The position numbers and the translations under genes are program-made. Under the pieces are notes generated by a model. That model was not told the DNA's origin. It worked only from the letters and a program-made list of their open reading frames with translations, and did no database searches. Of a DNA stretch of 35,474 nt, positions 1 through 8,481 are shown in pieces. The stretch is taken from contig NZ_WOTF01000020.1 in NCBI RefSeq assembly GCF_011516935.1, forward strand, positions 1-35,474, given 5' to 3'. The stretch's first letter is position 1, and each line of letters opens with the position of its first letter. The stretch is from Acetobacter farinalis (GTDB lineage: Bacteria > Pseudomonadota > Alphaproteobacteria > Acetobacterales > Acetobacteraceae).

Positions 1-1857
1 TCAACATCAAAGAAACCAGTCTGCTTCATGATCCATGCCCCCAATCAACTCAAGGGAAATGGAATCACAGAGCAGCTCTCAAAACCAGGGGGTTTTTCGA
101 ACCCTCCACCTTGGCAGAAAATTTGGGGGTCAGTATATCCACAGTATCCAGATTTATATCAGTGTCATAATTTATTATTTATTAAATATAGAATTTTAGA
201 TACATATCGCGGTGATAAACTTAAACGAAACAACAATACGTTAAATATTTATTAAAGTTGTGATTTGTATTGAGAAGGAAAATATCAATAAGTTTTTGTA
301 TTCAATGCAGATATATGGAGCATAATTCTATGAAATGTTATCTATACGTGCATTGGTTATGAGGGAGACTCTCTTGTCTCTGGCGCTTTTACCGGAAATC
401 TCTCTGAGAAACTTCATGTTTCTACCCGACATTCATGCCAGAAACGACAGTGCAGTAATTCGTAATTCTACCAACTATCTCCAGACATAGAATTGACCCT
501 CCTCTCTCCCGCTTTATCATTTCGAGATCACATTCTGGATAAAAAATGAAAATATTTTCTGAGCAATCACTATCAAGAGGGGTAATTTTTTCATTTAAAA
601 AGTGAATGAGAGGAGTGGTAATCCTATGCATATTTTTGGATTACTCTATTTATTTTTTTATTGTCTCAATCATGAGTGGTATTTCATTAGAATTTTTTCC
701 AAAAACATTGACGTCACAAGCCCACGTAGCCTCGGCGCTCGCCTAATTCCCGTTCAATGCATGACGAATCGCCTCTGGTAAGACCAGCTTAACTGTCACA
801 GTGTGAGATATCATTTACATATTGAAATTTTTAAATGCCTTTACATTCGGAAAGGTGGGGATGACCTACATTCCCGAACTGCGGTAGAAGAACGGGAACC
901 CATGCTGGCTTTATCCTGATTCTGAGCCAGTTTGCCGGGCAGAACCATTCTGGTGGATATCGCAGCAGGATGCGGTCCCTCTTGCGGATCACCTCAAATC
1001 TCATTCTGGAGCACCTTGTCGCCGCAGGCGTTCTGCTGGAACAGGCGAATTATGTGCTGCACACCTCTATCCATGCGGACCCTGCGGGACGGAATATTTG
1101 TCCAGGGATGGTATATGGGTTCCATTTCTTCTCAATGTCTGGCACATTTTTTCTGAAACAGGGTCCAGATACGATGCCGATACTGACGACGTTGACCCAG
1201 CTCGGATATCTTCCCTGAGTATCTGAAACTGCCATTGCACCGCCGCAATGGGAGACCTCTTTGCTGTTTGCATGATGTGTTGCAATGCCTCTGGATTACG
1301 TCAGCATGACAAAGGAGCGTTCAATAATCTCCCGCCTTTTATAAAGCGAGGAGAAGATGTTCTGTGGACAGCGCCAGTGTTTCGTTGATGAAATGACGGG
1401 AGTAATTCGCTCCCCCTGCTGCGAAGGTGGCCTGGCCGCGCGTGACAAGCCGGGAGGGTATTACGGAGGAGGTCGGTAATATCGCCTGTCCACTCAGGCG
1501 AGGCACACTGATCGTGGCAGAGTTACAGGTCGCGTGGCACAAGCCGGCCTGTGTTCAGGAAATATCTGAAGGAGCATGAAGGTTTTTTCTGGTTTTTCGG
1601 CCAGAGCACCGTCCATATCGGCCTTCAGTTTTCCGATGCGGTTCTCGAGACGCCTTTCTTTCAAGGGGCATCATTCGTCGGGAGAGTATGCAGGAGAACG
1701 GTGTTTCCCTCTGCGGCATAAGGGTCTGTAAACGCAGAGGGAAAGCAGCCAAGGTGCATGATGGATGATGTCAGGGGGCGGGCGCAGTAACTGGCGCAAA
1801 AGTCGAGAGCGGCCGGAACTAAGCCGCCCCCCTTTCATCGGGTCCGTGAAAGGCCTG
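1..1857. other. Gene-poor, AT-rich then decayed region
   Basis: No convincing intact gene is visible. Positions 1-830 are AT-rich with stop codons in all frames apart from short random-looking ORFs. One frame is open from the window edge to 255 and could be the tail of something outside, but I do not recognise it. From about 930 to 1750 the composition turns GC-rich like the neighbouring genes, yet reading frames are broken every 50-80 codons, as expected of decayed coding DNA. No tRNA, rRNA or CRISPR array was found here. Confidence 0.5.
1050..1285 (-). pseudogene. Possible remnant of a TonB-dependent receptor C-terminus
   Basis: Two overlapping minus-strand frames together read like the last beta-strands of a TonB-dependent siderophore receptor. 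One frame contains DTQGRYPSWVNVV and the next continues SVSASYLDPVSEKM, resembling the common receptor pattern of a PSW segment followed by a GASYLTPVSGK-type strand. The match needs at least one frameshift, and the expected NVxNxxxxxYW and terminal aromatic residue are not clear. Family resemblance is from memory and weak. It could equally be chance similarity in GC-rich non-coding DNA. Confidence 0.22.
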
Positions 1858-2709
1858 TTACCGCAATGTGGGTGCAGCCGGGGTAGGGGGTGTTTCTTTC
1901 CCTGCGGCATCCGTTGCCGGTGTTGGGGCGTCAGGCGTCTTGTCCGCGGGCTGGCGGCGGAACACAATAGTGGGTTTGTCCTGTGCGTCAACCAGCGCCA
2001 GAACATCGCCCGTGGGGGCCAGATGCCAGCCGCGTGTGGCGTCCAGATTTTTCAGGAAAAGCTGTTCGGTCGCCATGGCTGCGGGAAGGCAGGCCATGCG
2101 TGTGGCGATCATCGGGCCGAATGTGATGTGCGCGCCATCCAGTGTGGCTTTGCTATGCACCCGGTTGCAGCCGCTGAAGCCGGAAACCGTTCCATCTTCC
2201 GCAATGGTCAGTTGAGGAGTGGCCTCATCTTTCGTGAATGCCGTCTCCCCCATCCGTTCGGCTTTCCATGTGCCTGCAGGGCTTGCGTTTGCTTTGGCGC
2301 GGGTACGGTTGACCACAAGCAGGATGTTGCTGCGGGTGTTTTCAGGCAGGGGTGTTTGCGTTGAGCTGCTGAACCACGGCTGGCCATTTACAGAAATAGT
2401 GGCTTCCAGCGCGTAATGGTGGCCAGGCTTCAGCAAGGCGCGGTTAACCTGCAAGGTAAAAGGAATGGGCACCTGCCGTGTGGCGTGCAGGGAGGTACTG
2501 GCCAGAACGGGTGCGGGGGCATCTGTCTGGGAAGGTTCCAGAAGGCGCACTTCCACAACGGACGGAGGCAGGGCCATCCGTTCCCGATAGGTCACGGTGC
2601 CACGGAGTGTGGTTGTGGCGGCTTGGGCGGACAACGGGGGCAGCACGGCAGCGCTGATGCCGCAAACGGTTGCAGTCAGCAGGGTGCGACGCAGAAAAGA
2701 TCGGATCAC
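1858..2709 (-). CDS. Secreted YscW-like plus META (HslJ-type) domain protein
   Basis: The 283-residue product has a Sec signal peptide with a likely cut after AQA at residue 30. Residues about 32-136 resemble the YbaY/YscW lipoprotein-type beta-sandwich domain (start RGTVTYRERMALPPSVVEVRL). Residues about 143-255 are a META/HslJ-type domain (GTWKAE, then SGFSGCNRVHS and MATRMAC-like segments). The C-terminus is a Pro/Ala/Thr-rich tail. The start is a GTG preceded by AGGAGG with seven bases between, which is a strong ribosome site. META proteins are often linked to envelope stress or drug tolerance, but no specific function is known here. It lies 139 bp downstream of the SDR gene on the same strand and may be expressed with it or alone. 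Confidence 0.8.
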   Translation of the reverse strand: MIRSFLRRTLLTATVCGISAAVLPPLSAQAATTTLRGTVTYRERMALPPSVVEVRLLEPSQTDAPAPVLASTSLHATRQVPIPFTLQVNRALLKPGHHYALEATISVNGQPWFSSSTQTPLPENTRSNILLVVNRTRAKANASPAGTWKAERMGETAFTKDEATPQLTIAEDGTVSGFSGCNRVHSKATLDGAHITFGPMIATRMACLPAAMATEQLFLKNLDATRGWHLAPTGDVLALVDAQDKPTIVFRRQPADKTPDAPTPATDAAGKETPPTPAAPTLR

Positions 2710-2848
2710 GCAGGAACCTCCTGTTTCAGCGCCAGCCTCAGGCCGAAACAGCGTGAGGCTGGCCAGATTCTGGCCAAGAGTGCCCTGTATTTTGTGGCAT
2801 CAGCATGGCTGGCGGTGTGCGGGATGCCTGCTGGGCTATCCTGTGCTG

Positions 2849-3859
2849 TCAGCGGCGGCTGTTCCGGATGTGGGTCATCAGCCCCGTGAGCCCGGCAGCC
2901 AGTGCGGCCCCAAAAAGGCCTGCCCGCACACTGGATGGCATGAAGAAGGAGAAGGGGCTGTCGAGCCGCCGTGCTTTTTCATCAAACGCGCCATGGGCCG
3001 CAAAGGCTCCGGGTGTGGGTGTGAACAGATCATCCGGCGTGGCGGTGTCCGCGCAGGTTTTTTCAAGCTGAGCTTTATATCCGTGCTCCGCCATGCGGCT
3101 TTCCCGGTAGCCGGACCCCAGCAGGCGTGACAGCACTGCCAGCGGGGAGGCCGGGCCAATGGAGATGGAGCGGCTGGTGGTAAAGGCGGCCCGGCAGATC
3201 GCCTCCGCCGCCACTTCCGGTTCATAAACCGGGCCAACGGGCTTCAGCCGCTTGCCCGTCAGGTTACGGGTCCAGCCGTAACGGGGGGTGTTGATGGCGG
3301 GCAGATCGACCATCACGACCCGAATCCGGTCTGCATCATGCAGCAGTTCTGGCCGCAGGCTTTCACAAAACCCGCGCAGGGCGGCGCGCGCACCGTTTTC
3401 AGCCGCCTGCAGGGGCAGGCCGCGCAGGGCCGGGGCGAGGTCGAGATTGATAATGGCCCCATGCCCGCGGCGGCGCATATGTTTCAGGGCGGCCAGTGTG
3501 CCGTTCACGCTGCCCAGATAGGTGACTTCTGTGGCACGCTGGATGTCCTTGGCGGACAGCACGGCAACCTGCCCGACCACAGTGGCTCCGGCGCAGTTGG
3601 CCCAGACGGTAATGGGGCCGAAGGTGGCTTCAATCTGCTCTGCGGCCTGTGCCACGGCATCCGCCTGCGCCACATCCACCGGGATCACCAGTGTGCGGAC
3701 GGAATGGGCCGCGAGATCCTGCGCCGCGTCCTTCAGGCGTTCTTCATCCCGGCCCAGCAGGGCGATGTCAAAGCCTGCCCGGCCGAGCGCACGGGCAGCA
3801 GCCCGGCCAATGCCTGCCCCGGCACCGGTAATGACAGCGATCTGCGTTGGCATGCTCAT
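2849..3859 (-). CDS. SDR-family protein lacking the catalytic Ser-Tyr-Lys residues
   Basis: A 336-residue short-chain dehydrogenase/reductase-fold protein. The N-terminal dinucleotide motif TGAGAGIG is at residues 11-18, and VDV and NCAGA match the second and third Rossmann motifs. Alignment by eye to the usual family pattern (NVGSALAYR...PLQSAYCAAKHAIRGF) places Leu141 at the catalytic Ser, Glu154 at the Tyr and Arg158 at the Lys. The protein may therefore bind NAD(P) without classical SDR catalysis. The C-terminal extension beyond residue 290 ends in a hydrophobic stretch (about 306-325) and a basic tail, possibly a membrane anchor. The start ATG follows a GGGAG sequence; a second ATG lies two codons inside. 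Substrate unknown. Confidence 0.85.
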   Translation of the reverse strand: MSMPTQIAVITGAGAGIGRAAARALGRAGFDIALLGRDEERLKDAAQDLAAHSVRTLVIPVDVAQADAVAQAAEQIEATFGPITVWANCAGATVVGQVAVLSAKDIQRATEVTYLGSVNGTLAALKHMRRRGHGAIINLDLAPALRGLPLQAAENGARAALRGFCESLRPELLHDADRIRVVMVDLPAINTPRYGWTRNLTGKRLKPVGPVYEPEVAAEAICRAAFTTSRSISIGPASPLAVLSRLLGSGYRESRMAEHGYKAQLEKTCADTATPDDLFTPTPGAFAAHGAFDEKARRLDSPFSFFMPSSVRAGLFGAALAAGLTGLMTHIRNSRR

Positions 3860-3967
3860 CGGTCTCCCTGCATTTAGTCTGATGGTCTGATCTTTATCGT
3901 GTCTTGCGCCGGAACAGCTTGCCCCGCAAGGCAGGGTGCAGCGCGGCAGCCGTGCATGGAGCCAGCT

Positions 3968-4546
3968 TTACAGATAGCGCAGGGCCAGCAGTCCGCCTAC
4001 CAGAAGAGCGGCAAAAACCCCGGTGACCAGCGGCAGGCGCTTTTCAAGAAACTCCTGAATGGGCGCACCAAATTTCCACAGAAGCCCGGCAACCAGAAAA
4101 AACCGTACGCCCCGTGTGACAAGGCTGGCAGCAAGGAAAGGCAGCAGGGCAAAATGCGCCATTCCGCTGGCGATGGTGACAAATTTGTAAGGAATGGGGG
4201 TCAGACCCTTGAGCAGGATAATCCATACGCCCCAGCGGCGGAATTTTTCCTGCAAGGTCGCCAGTGTCTGCTCGGCATGGTAAAAATGCACGATCGGCAT
4301 GGCCAGATGCTCAAGCAGAAAAGCCCCGATCACCCACCCCAGAAGCCCGCCCGCCACACTGGCAACCGTGCACAGGCTGGCATAAAGCCAGGCCTTGTCC
4401 CGCCGGGCGAGCACCATGGGCACCAGCAATGTTTCTGGCGGAAGCGGGAAAAAGCTTGCTTCCGCAAAGGTCAGAGCCACCAGCCAGAGCGGCGCGTTGG
4501 GGCTGGCGGCGTGCCGCAGGAGGCGGGTATACAGGCGATCAAGCAT
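3968..4546 (-). CDS. YqaA/DedA-type (VTT domain) inner-membrane protein
   Basis: A 192-residue integral membrane protein. It starts with a short amphipathic segment, then a hydrophobic span containing EASFFPLPPETLLVPMVL, which fits the conserved E...F.P.P.E signature of the DedA/VTT superfamily. Later comes a LKGLTPIPYKFVTIASG segment typical of the YqaA subgroup, and about four to five membrane spans in total. Members of the superfamily act in lipid translocation or membrane homeostasis; the YqaA subgroup is poorly characterised. It lies between the SDR gene and the DUF6582-like gene on the same strand. No strong Shine-Dalgarno sequence precedes the ATG. Confidence 0.85.
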   Translation of the reverse strand: MLDRLYTRLLRHAASPNAPLWLVALTFAEASFFPLPPETLLVPMVLARRDKAWLYASLCTVASVAGGLLGWVIGAFLLEHLAMPIVHFYHAEQTLATLQEKFRRWGVWIILLKGLTPIPYKFVTIASGMAHFALLPFLAASLVTRGVRFFLVAGLLWKFGAPIQEFLEKRLPLVTGVFAALLVGGLLALRYL

Positions 4547-4725
4547 GAAAAAATAAGCCGGACTCTGAGGAAAGTGACATCTGGCCTTGATGCCATGCGC
4601 ATCCGGATCAGGCCAGAGGGTATCTGAACAGCCTCTCTAAGTGAGGGGGGCTCAGCCTTGCCTGTTGCTCCCCGGTTCTCGTTCCGGCCAGCCCGTCCGG
4701 CATGGATGCCCGCGTGCAGGCGCTG

Positions 4726-4935
4726 TCACATGCGCTCGCGCCGCAGGACCTCTTCAGCTTTTTTGTGAATGGTGTCGTAGTCATCCTGCGTCAGGTTCCC
4801 CCGATGCAGCATCTCACTGGCGCGAGCCAGTGCATCCCGCGCGTGGGTGGCATCGGGGATGGGGTAACGGCGTCCGGGCAGGGCAAAAGCCTCGTCCGGC
4901 AGGGCGTTGCGTTCTTCAGTGGTCAGTTTTGACAT
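4726..4935 (-). CDS. Small DUF6582-like protein
   Basis: A 69-residue protein starting MSKLTTEERNALPDEAFALP and containing GRRYPIPDATHARDALARAS. The pattern of Leu-Pro-x-x-x-Phe-Ala-Leu-Pro followed by Tyr-Pro-Ile and an Ala-rich helix is found in small proteins and phage or structural-protein domains grouped as DUF6582; function unknown. The chosen ATG follows AGGAG with eight bases between, a better start than the upstream in-frame codon at 5013. The gene begins inside the last 20 bases of the MATE gene in another frame, so the two are probably translationally coupled. Confidence 0.7.
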   Translation of the reverse strand: MSKLTTEERNALPDEAFALPGRRYPIPDATHARDALARASEMLHRGNLTQDDYDTIHKKAEEVLRRERM

Positions 4936-6415
4936 GGGTTCCACTCCTGTCAGCATCATAAATATCCGGGGCTCCCCCCAACTCGTCCAGTTCGGCCATG
5001 GCGGCTTCCGCACTCACGGTCGGCACATCTGAAACAGGCACCTCCCCCGGTGCCGCTGGAATATGGGCTGCGTCCGGGCTGGTGAGAGCCCGCGTCACGC
5101 GGAATGCGGTCATCACAGCGAGTGATCCGAACACAATGCCTCCTGCGGCATATCCGAACTGCACGCCTGCCGGCCCGAACCGGCTGCCGAACCACACGAA
5201 AGGAATGGTTCCCAGTGTGGCGCGGCCCCAGTTGAAGGCCGTGGAATACAGCGGAAAGCCAAGATTGTTGAAGGCCGCGTTCGCCACAAACAACATGCCC
5301 ACAAACAGGAAGGCACCAATGGTCCAGGAACAGAACAGATGAATGAGCAGGGCAGCATTGCCCTGCGCGTGGAACGCAGCCACCACGTAATCCTGCAAGG
5401 CTGCCAGAATGACCCATGTCGCCCCGACACTCAGCATGACAAGCTTCAGGGCGGCTGTCAGGGTTTCGTGCACCCGGTCACACCGTCCGGCCCCGAGGTT
5501 CTGCGCCATGATGGGGCCGACTGATCCGGTGAGTGCAAAAACCAGTGAAAACAGCACAGGCACCATGCGCTCAATGGAGGCCTGCCCGCCCACGGCTTCC
5601 AGCCCGAAGCGCGACATGGCCCCGGTCACATAGGCCCCGGCGACCGGTGTTGCCAGATTGGTCAGGATGGCTGGCATAGCGACAGAGCCAACGCGGCGGG
5701 CATCAGGCAGAATGCGGGAGAAGTCCGGGCGGGCCAGCATATCATGCCGCAGGGCCCCGCGCAGACCGATACCGGCCACCACCAGGCGGGAGAGCACGGA
5801 GCTGATGGCAGCGCCTGTCAGCCCTTCATGCAGGCCGAAAATCATCAGCGGGTCCAGCACCGCGGCCACAATGGCCCCCAGCAGCGTGATATTCATGGAG
5901 CCCTTGGCGTCCCCCACCACGCGCATCAGGGACGATGCGCCCATGCCGATGCAGATGAGCGGCAGAAAGGGGCTGACAACGTGCAGATAGGAGGTGGCCT
6001 GTTCCAGTGCCTCGCCATGTGCGCCGAACAGGCTCAGAATGGGGTGCGCTGCAAACGAGGTGCACAGGCCCAGCAGAAGCGTGATGAGCAGTGTCACGAC
6101 CAGGGCGGAGGTGGCAATGTGCCGCGCTTCCTCATGTCGCCCCGCGCCGATTTCCCGCGCCGTGGCGGCGCTCAGGCCAATGGTCAGGCCGATGGCGACG
6201 GCAATCTGCAGGCCGATCACGGCTCCGGCAAACCCGATGGCGGCTGTCAGCGCCGGTTTGTTCAGATGCGCGATATAGACCATGTTGAGCATGTCCACCG
6301 CGAAAACCGCCATCAGGCCAATGGCCCCGGTGCCCGCCATAACAATGACATGCCGCATGATGCTGCCGGTGGTGAAACACGCTTTCTGCCTGCGGGGCGG
6401 GTTTTGCCGCGTCAT
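4916..6415 (-). CDS. MATE-family efflux transporter
   Basis: A 499-residue polytopic membrane protein with about twelve spans in two halves, as in MATE (multidrug and toxic compound extrusion) antiporters. The first half has FTTGSIMRHVIVMAGTG, DMLNMVYIAHL and GLTIGLSAATAREIGAG. The second half has QASIERMVPVLFSLVFALTG and GPIMAQNLGAGR, matching the repeated motifs of the family. The C-terminal 50 residues are an acidic cytosolic tail. Members couple Na+ or H+ entry to export of cationic drugs or metabolites; the substrate here is unknown. A ten-G run (6472-6481) lies 57-66 bp upstream of the start, in the region where a promoter is expected. The DUF6582-like gene overlaps its 3' end. Confidence 0.9.
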   Translation of the reverse strand: MTRQNPPRRQKACFTTGSIMRHVIVMAGTGAIGLMAVFAVDMLNMVYIAHLNKPALTAAIGFAGAVIGLQIAVAIGLTIGLSAATAREIGAGRHEEARHIATSALVVTLLITLLLGLCTSFAAHPILSLFGAHGEALEQATSYLHVVSPFLPLICIGMGASSLMRVVGDAKGSMNITLLGAIVAAVLDPLMIFGLHEGLTGAAISSVLSRLVVAGIGLRGALRHDMLARPDFSRILPDARRVGSVAMPAILTNLATPVAGAYVTGAMSRFGLEAVGGQASIERMVPVLFSLVFALTGSVGPIMAQNLGAGRCDRVHETLTAALKLVMLSVGATWVILAALQDYVVAAFHAQGNAALLIHLFCSWTIGAFLFVGMLFVANAAFNNLGFPLYSTAFNWGRATLGTIPFVWFGSRFGPAGVQFGYAAGGIVFGSLAVMTAFRVTRALTSPDAAHIPAAPGEVPVSDVPTVSAEAAMAELDELGGAPDIYDADRSGTHVKTDH

Positions 6416-6471
6416 GGATGCTCCGTTCTGGTGCCTGGGTGGCTGCCGTATCGTGTCAATCCGGTGTGGCC

Positions 6472-6481
6472 GGGGGGGGGG
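6472..6481. repeat. G10 homopolymer upstream of the MATE gene
   Basis: Ten consecutive G residues on the plus strand (C10 on the coding strand of the MATE gene) lie in the 161-bp gap between the exporter ATPase gene and the MATE start. Tracts of this length slip during replication and, when inside a promoter, can change spacer length. No clear -35 or -10 box was identified around it. Confidence 0.9.
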
Positions 6482-6576
6482 AGTATGTCACGCCTGTCGC
6501 GCGGTGCGAATGGACTAAAGCTGAAAGGTCTGCTGCTCACCGGGAGCATGCGGGACAGGGGTAAGGTCAGGCTGCT

Positions 6577-7401
6577 TCAGGGGAGAGGGTGTGGTTCCGC
6601 AGGATCAGGCTCCGGCAGGACAGGGTCTGGTGCGGTATCCTTGTTATCCAGCTCTTCCAGCGGATGCCCAAGATAGGCTTCCAGCACTTCCCGGGGTGAG
6701 CCATCCATGCGGATTCTGCCGTCTTCCAGCCAGATCAGCCGGTTGCACCAGTCCACCATGACATCCGCCATATGGCTGGACAGAACCAGAATGTCCGCCT
6801 GGGAAACCAGCGTTTCCAGTCGCGCCCGTGCCCGGTTCCGGAAGGAGGCATCTCCCGCCATGAACCATTCATCCATGAGCAGGATATCGGGCTTGATGGC
6901 GGTGGCCAGTCCGAAGGAAAGCCGTACCGTCATGCCGGAGCTGTAGGTCTGCACCGGAAGGTCAAGAAACGAGCCAAGCCCGGCAAACGCTTCCACGTCC
7001 TGTTCGACTGCACTGATTTGGGTGGCGGAAAGCCCTGCGAACATGCCGCGCAGGCGAATGTTCTCGCGGCCTGTCAGCTCCATGTTCATGCCAAGGGAGG
7101 GGTCCAGCAGTGTGCCGATGTGGCCGGTAACGGTCACGCTGCCGCCCACAGGTTCATAAATTCCCGCCAGAGCGCGGAGCAGTGTGGTCTTGCCTGCGCC
7201 ATTCCCGCCTACAAGACCCAGCCTGTCACCAGGGTTGAGTGTGAAGGTGACATCCCTCAGCGCCTGCACCACCACGCGTTCGCGCTCATCCTGCGTGAAC
7301 CGGCCGCTCAGGGAGTCCCTGAGGGTTTTTTTCAGGCTGCGGGCATTGCCGTGATAGAGGGGGAACGAGATTTCCAGATCGCGGACAGTAATACCAACCA
7401 T
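6577..7401 (-). CDS. Polysaccharide ABC exporter, ATP-binding subunit (Wzt/KpsT type)
   Basis: A 274-residue ABC ATPase. Walker A (GGNGAGKT) is at residues 65-72, the signature YSSGM at 153-157, and Walker B with its glutamate (ILLMDEW) at 173-179. The H-loop is LVLSSHMADVM. The YSSGM signature, the GTLLDPSLGMNMELTGREN segment and the N-terminal helix before Walker A are typical of O-antigen, teichoic-acid and capsule exporters. It lacks the C-terminal carbohydrate-binding domain of long Wzt proteins and ends in a Pro/Asp-rich tail. The start is 3 bp after the permease stop codon, so the two form one transporter and probably one operon. Confidence 0.92.
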   Translation of the reverse strand: MVGITVRDLEISFPLYHGNARSLKKTLRDSLSGRFTQDERERVVVQALRDVTFTLNPGDRLGLVGGNGAGKTTLLRALAGIYEPVGGSVTVTGHIGTLLDPSLGMNMELTGRENIRLRGMFAGLSATQISAVEQDVEAFAGLGSFLDLPVQTYSSGMTVRLSFGLATAIKPDILLMDEWFMAGDASFRNRARARLETLVSQADILVLSSHMADVMVDWCNRLIWLEDGRIRMDGSPREVLEAYLGHPLEELDNKDTAPDPVLPEPDPAEPHPLP

Positions 7402-7404
7402 GCG

Positions 7405-8280
7405 TTACACCCAGTAGGCCAGACGGGCCCGCATGCGGGCGAACAGAGCGAATGTGACCACTGTCAGCACGGCTGACCAGCCCAGCGCCGCAGGCCAGAT
7501 GGCGGCGTTGACAATATCGCCGGTAAACGGTGTCCGCAGGATTTCCATCAGGGGGAAGAAGGGGTCCAGCAGCAGCCAGTCCTGCCCGGTTTTCATCAGT
7601 TCCGGCGCCCAGAGAATGGGTGTGACGAAAAACAGGATCTGGAGGGTGCTGGCAACAATAGGTGGCACATCACGGAAGCGGGTCCCCAGAATGCCCAGCA
7701 GGAATGTGGCCATGAAACTGTCAAAAACCCACAGGGCGCAGGCCGCGGGCATGGTCCATGACCACGCCGGAACCACCGCGAACCACAGGAAGACCACCAC
7801 AACAACCGGGATATTGTGCGCAACAGTCAGCAGATTGCGCACCGTGGCGCGCAGCACATGCAGGCTGTAGGGCATGCGGGCCGAATGGATGAGCCCCGAT
7901 GCGGAGGTGAAGGTGGTGCAGCCATCCTGCAAGGTGCCGCTGGCAAAGCCCCAGAGCACAAGGGAGAAGGTCAGGAAGGGCAGATATTTATGCACATCCA
8001 TGTTCATCAGATAGGCATACAGCACCCCCATGGCCGCTACCATCACGGCGGTTGAGGCTGTGAGCCAGAACGGACCAAGGATGGACCCGCGATAGCGGAG
8101 CTTGATATCCAGCCAGCCCAGCGTGGCTCCCAGCCGCGCCAGTTTCATGCCTGAGAGCATGTCCTGCCAGGCATGGCGTATGTAGGAGACACCCGTTTCT
8201 GGCAGAAGGGCCAGAACAGGGGCGGGTTGGCTGGTGCGCTGCGTGTCTTCGGTCGAGGGGGCGTTCTGCATGCTGTCCAT
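7405..8280 (-). CDS. Polysaccharide ABC exporter, permease (Wzm/KpsM type)
   Basis: A 291-residue ABC-2-type permease with an N-terminal cytosolic segment of about 50 residues, an amphipathic region (LGATLGWLDIKLRYRGSILGPFWL) and six hydrophobic spans. The RYRGSILGPFW motif is characteristic of polysaccharide and O-antigen exporters. Paired with the ATPase immediately downstream, it should export an undecaprenyl- or lipid-linked polysaccharide across the inner membrane. The biosynthetic genes are not adjacent; only scattered glycosyltransferases occur elsewhere in the window. It is divergent from prs across a 201-bp gap. Confidence 0.92.
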   Translation of the reverse strand: MDSMQNAPSTEDTQRTSQPAPVLALLPETGVSYIRHAWQDMLSGMKLARLGATLGWLDIKLRYRGSILGPFWLTASTAVMVAAMGVLYAYLMNMDVHKYLPFLTFSLVLWGFASGTLQDGCTTFTSASGLIHSARMPYSLHVLRATVRNLLTVAHNIPVVVVVFLWFAVVPAWSWTMPAACALWVFDSFMATFLLGILGTRFRDVPPIVASTLQILFFVTPILWAPELMKTGQDWLLLDPFFPLMEILRTPFTGDIVNAAIWPAALGWSAVLTVVTFALFARMRARLAYWV

Positions 8281-8481
8281 GATAACTTATGGCGATAGAG
8301 AACAGAGTGTCTCTGTGCAAGGGGAGGGGTAAGAAGAGCGGGGGCGTGTTTTTTTGTCACGCTGTGCTTTTGTCTGCCCTGTAGGGTGTTTGACATGGAT
8401 GACAACAGCGCCCGTGGTTGCTAAACCCGGCCCGCCGTACCGTTTCATCCTAACGTCGAGAAGCCGGGAACCCTCCTTATC

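Noticed and set aside
84..130. tRNA T-arm-like sequence on the minus strand (GGGTTCGAAAAACCC)
   Set aside because: The loop is too long for a T arm and no acceptor, D or anticodon arms could be found around it.
5744..6676. Plus-strand 310-codon ORF
   Set aside because: Antisense to the MATE gene, with His/Gln/Gly-rich composition typical of shadow frames.
8390..8424. Promoter of prs (TTGACA at 8390)
   Set aside because: No -10 box at an acceptable distance; the hexamer alone is weak evidence.
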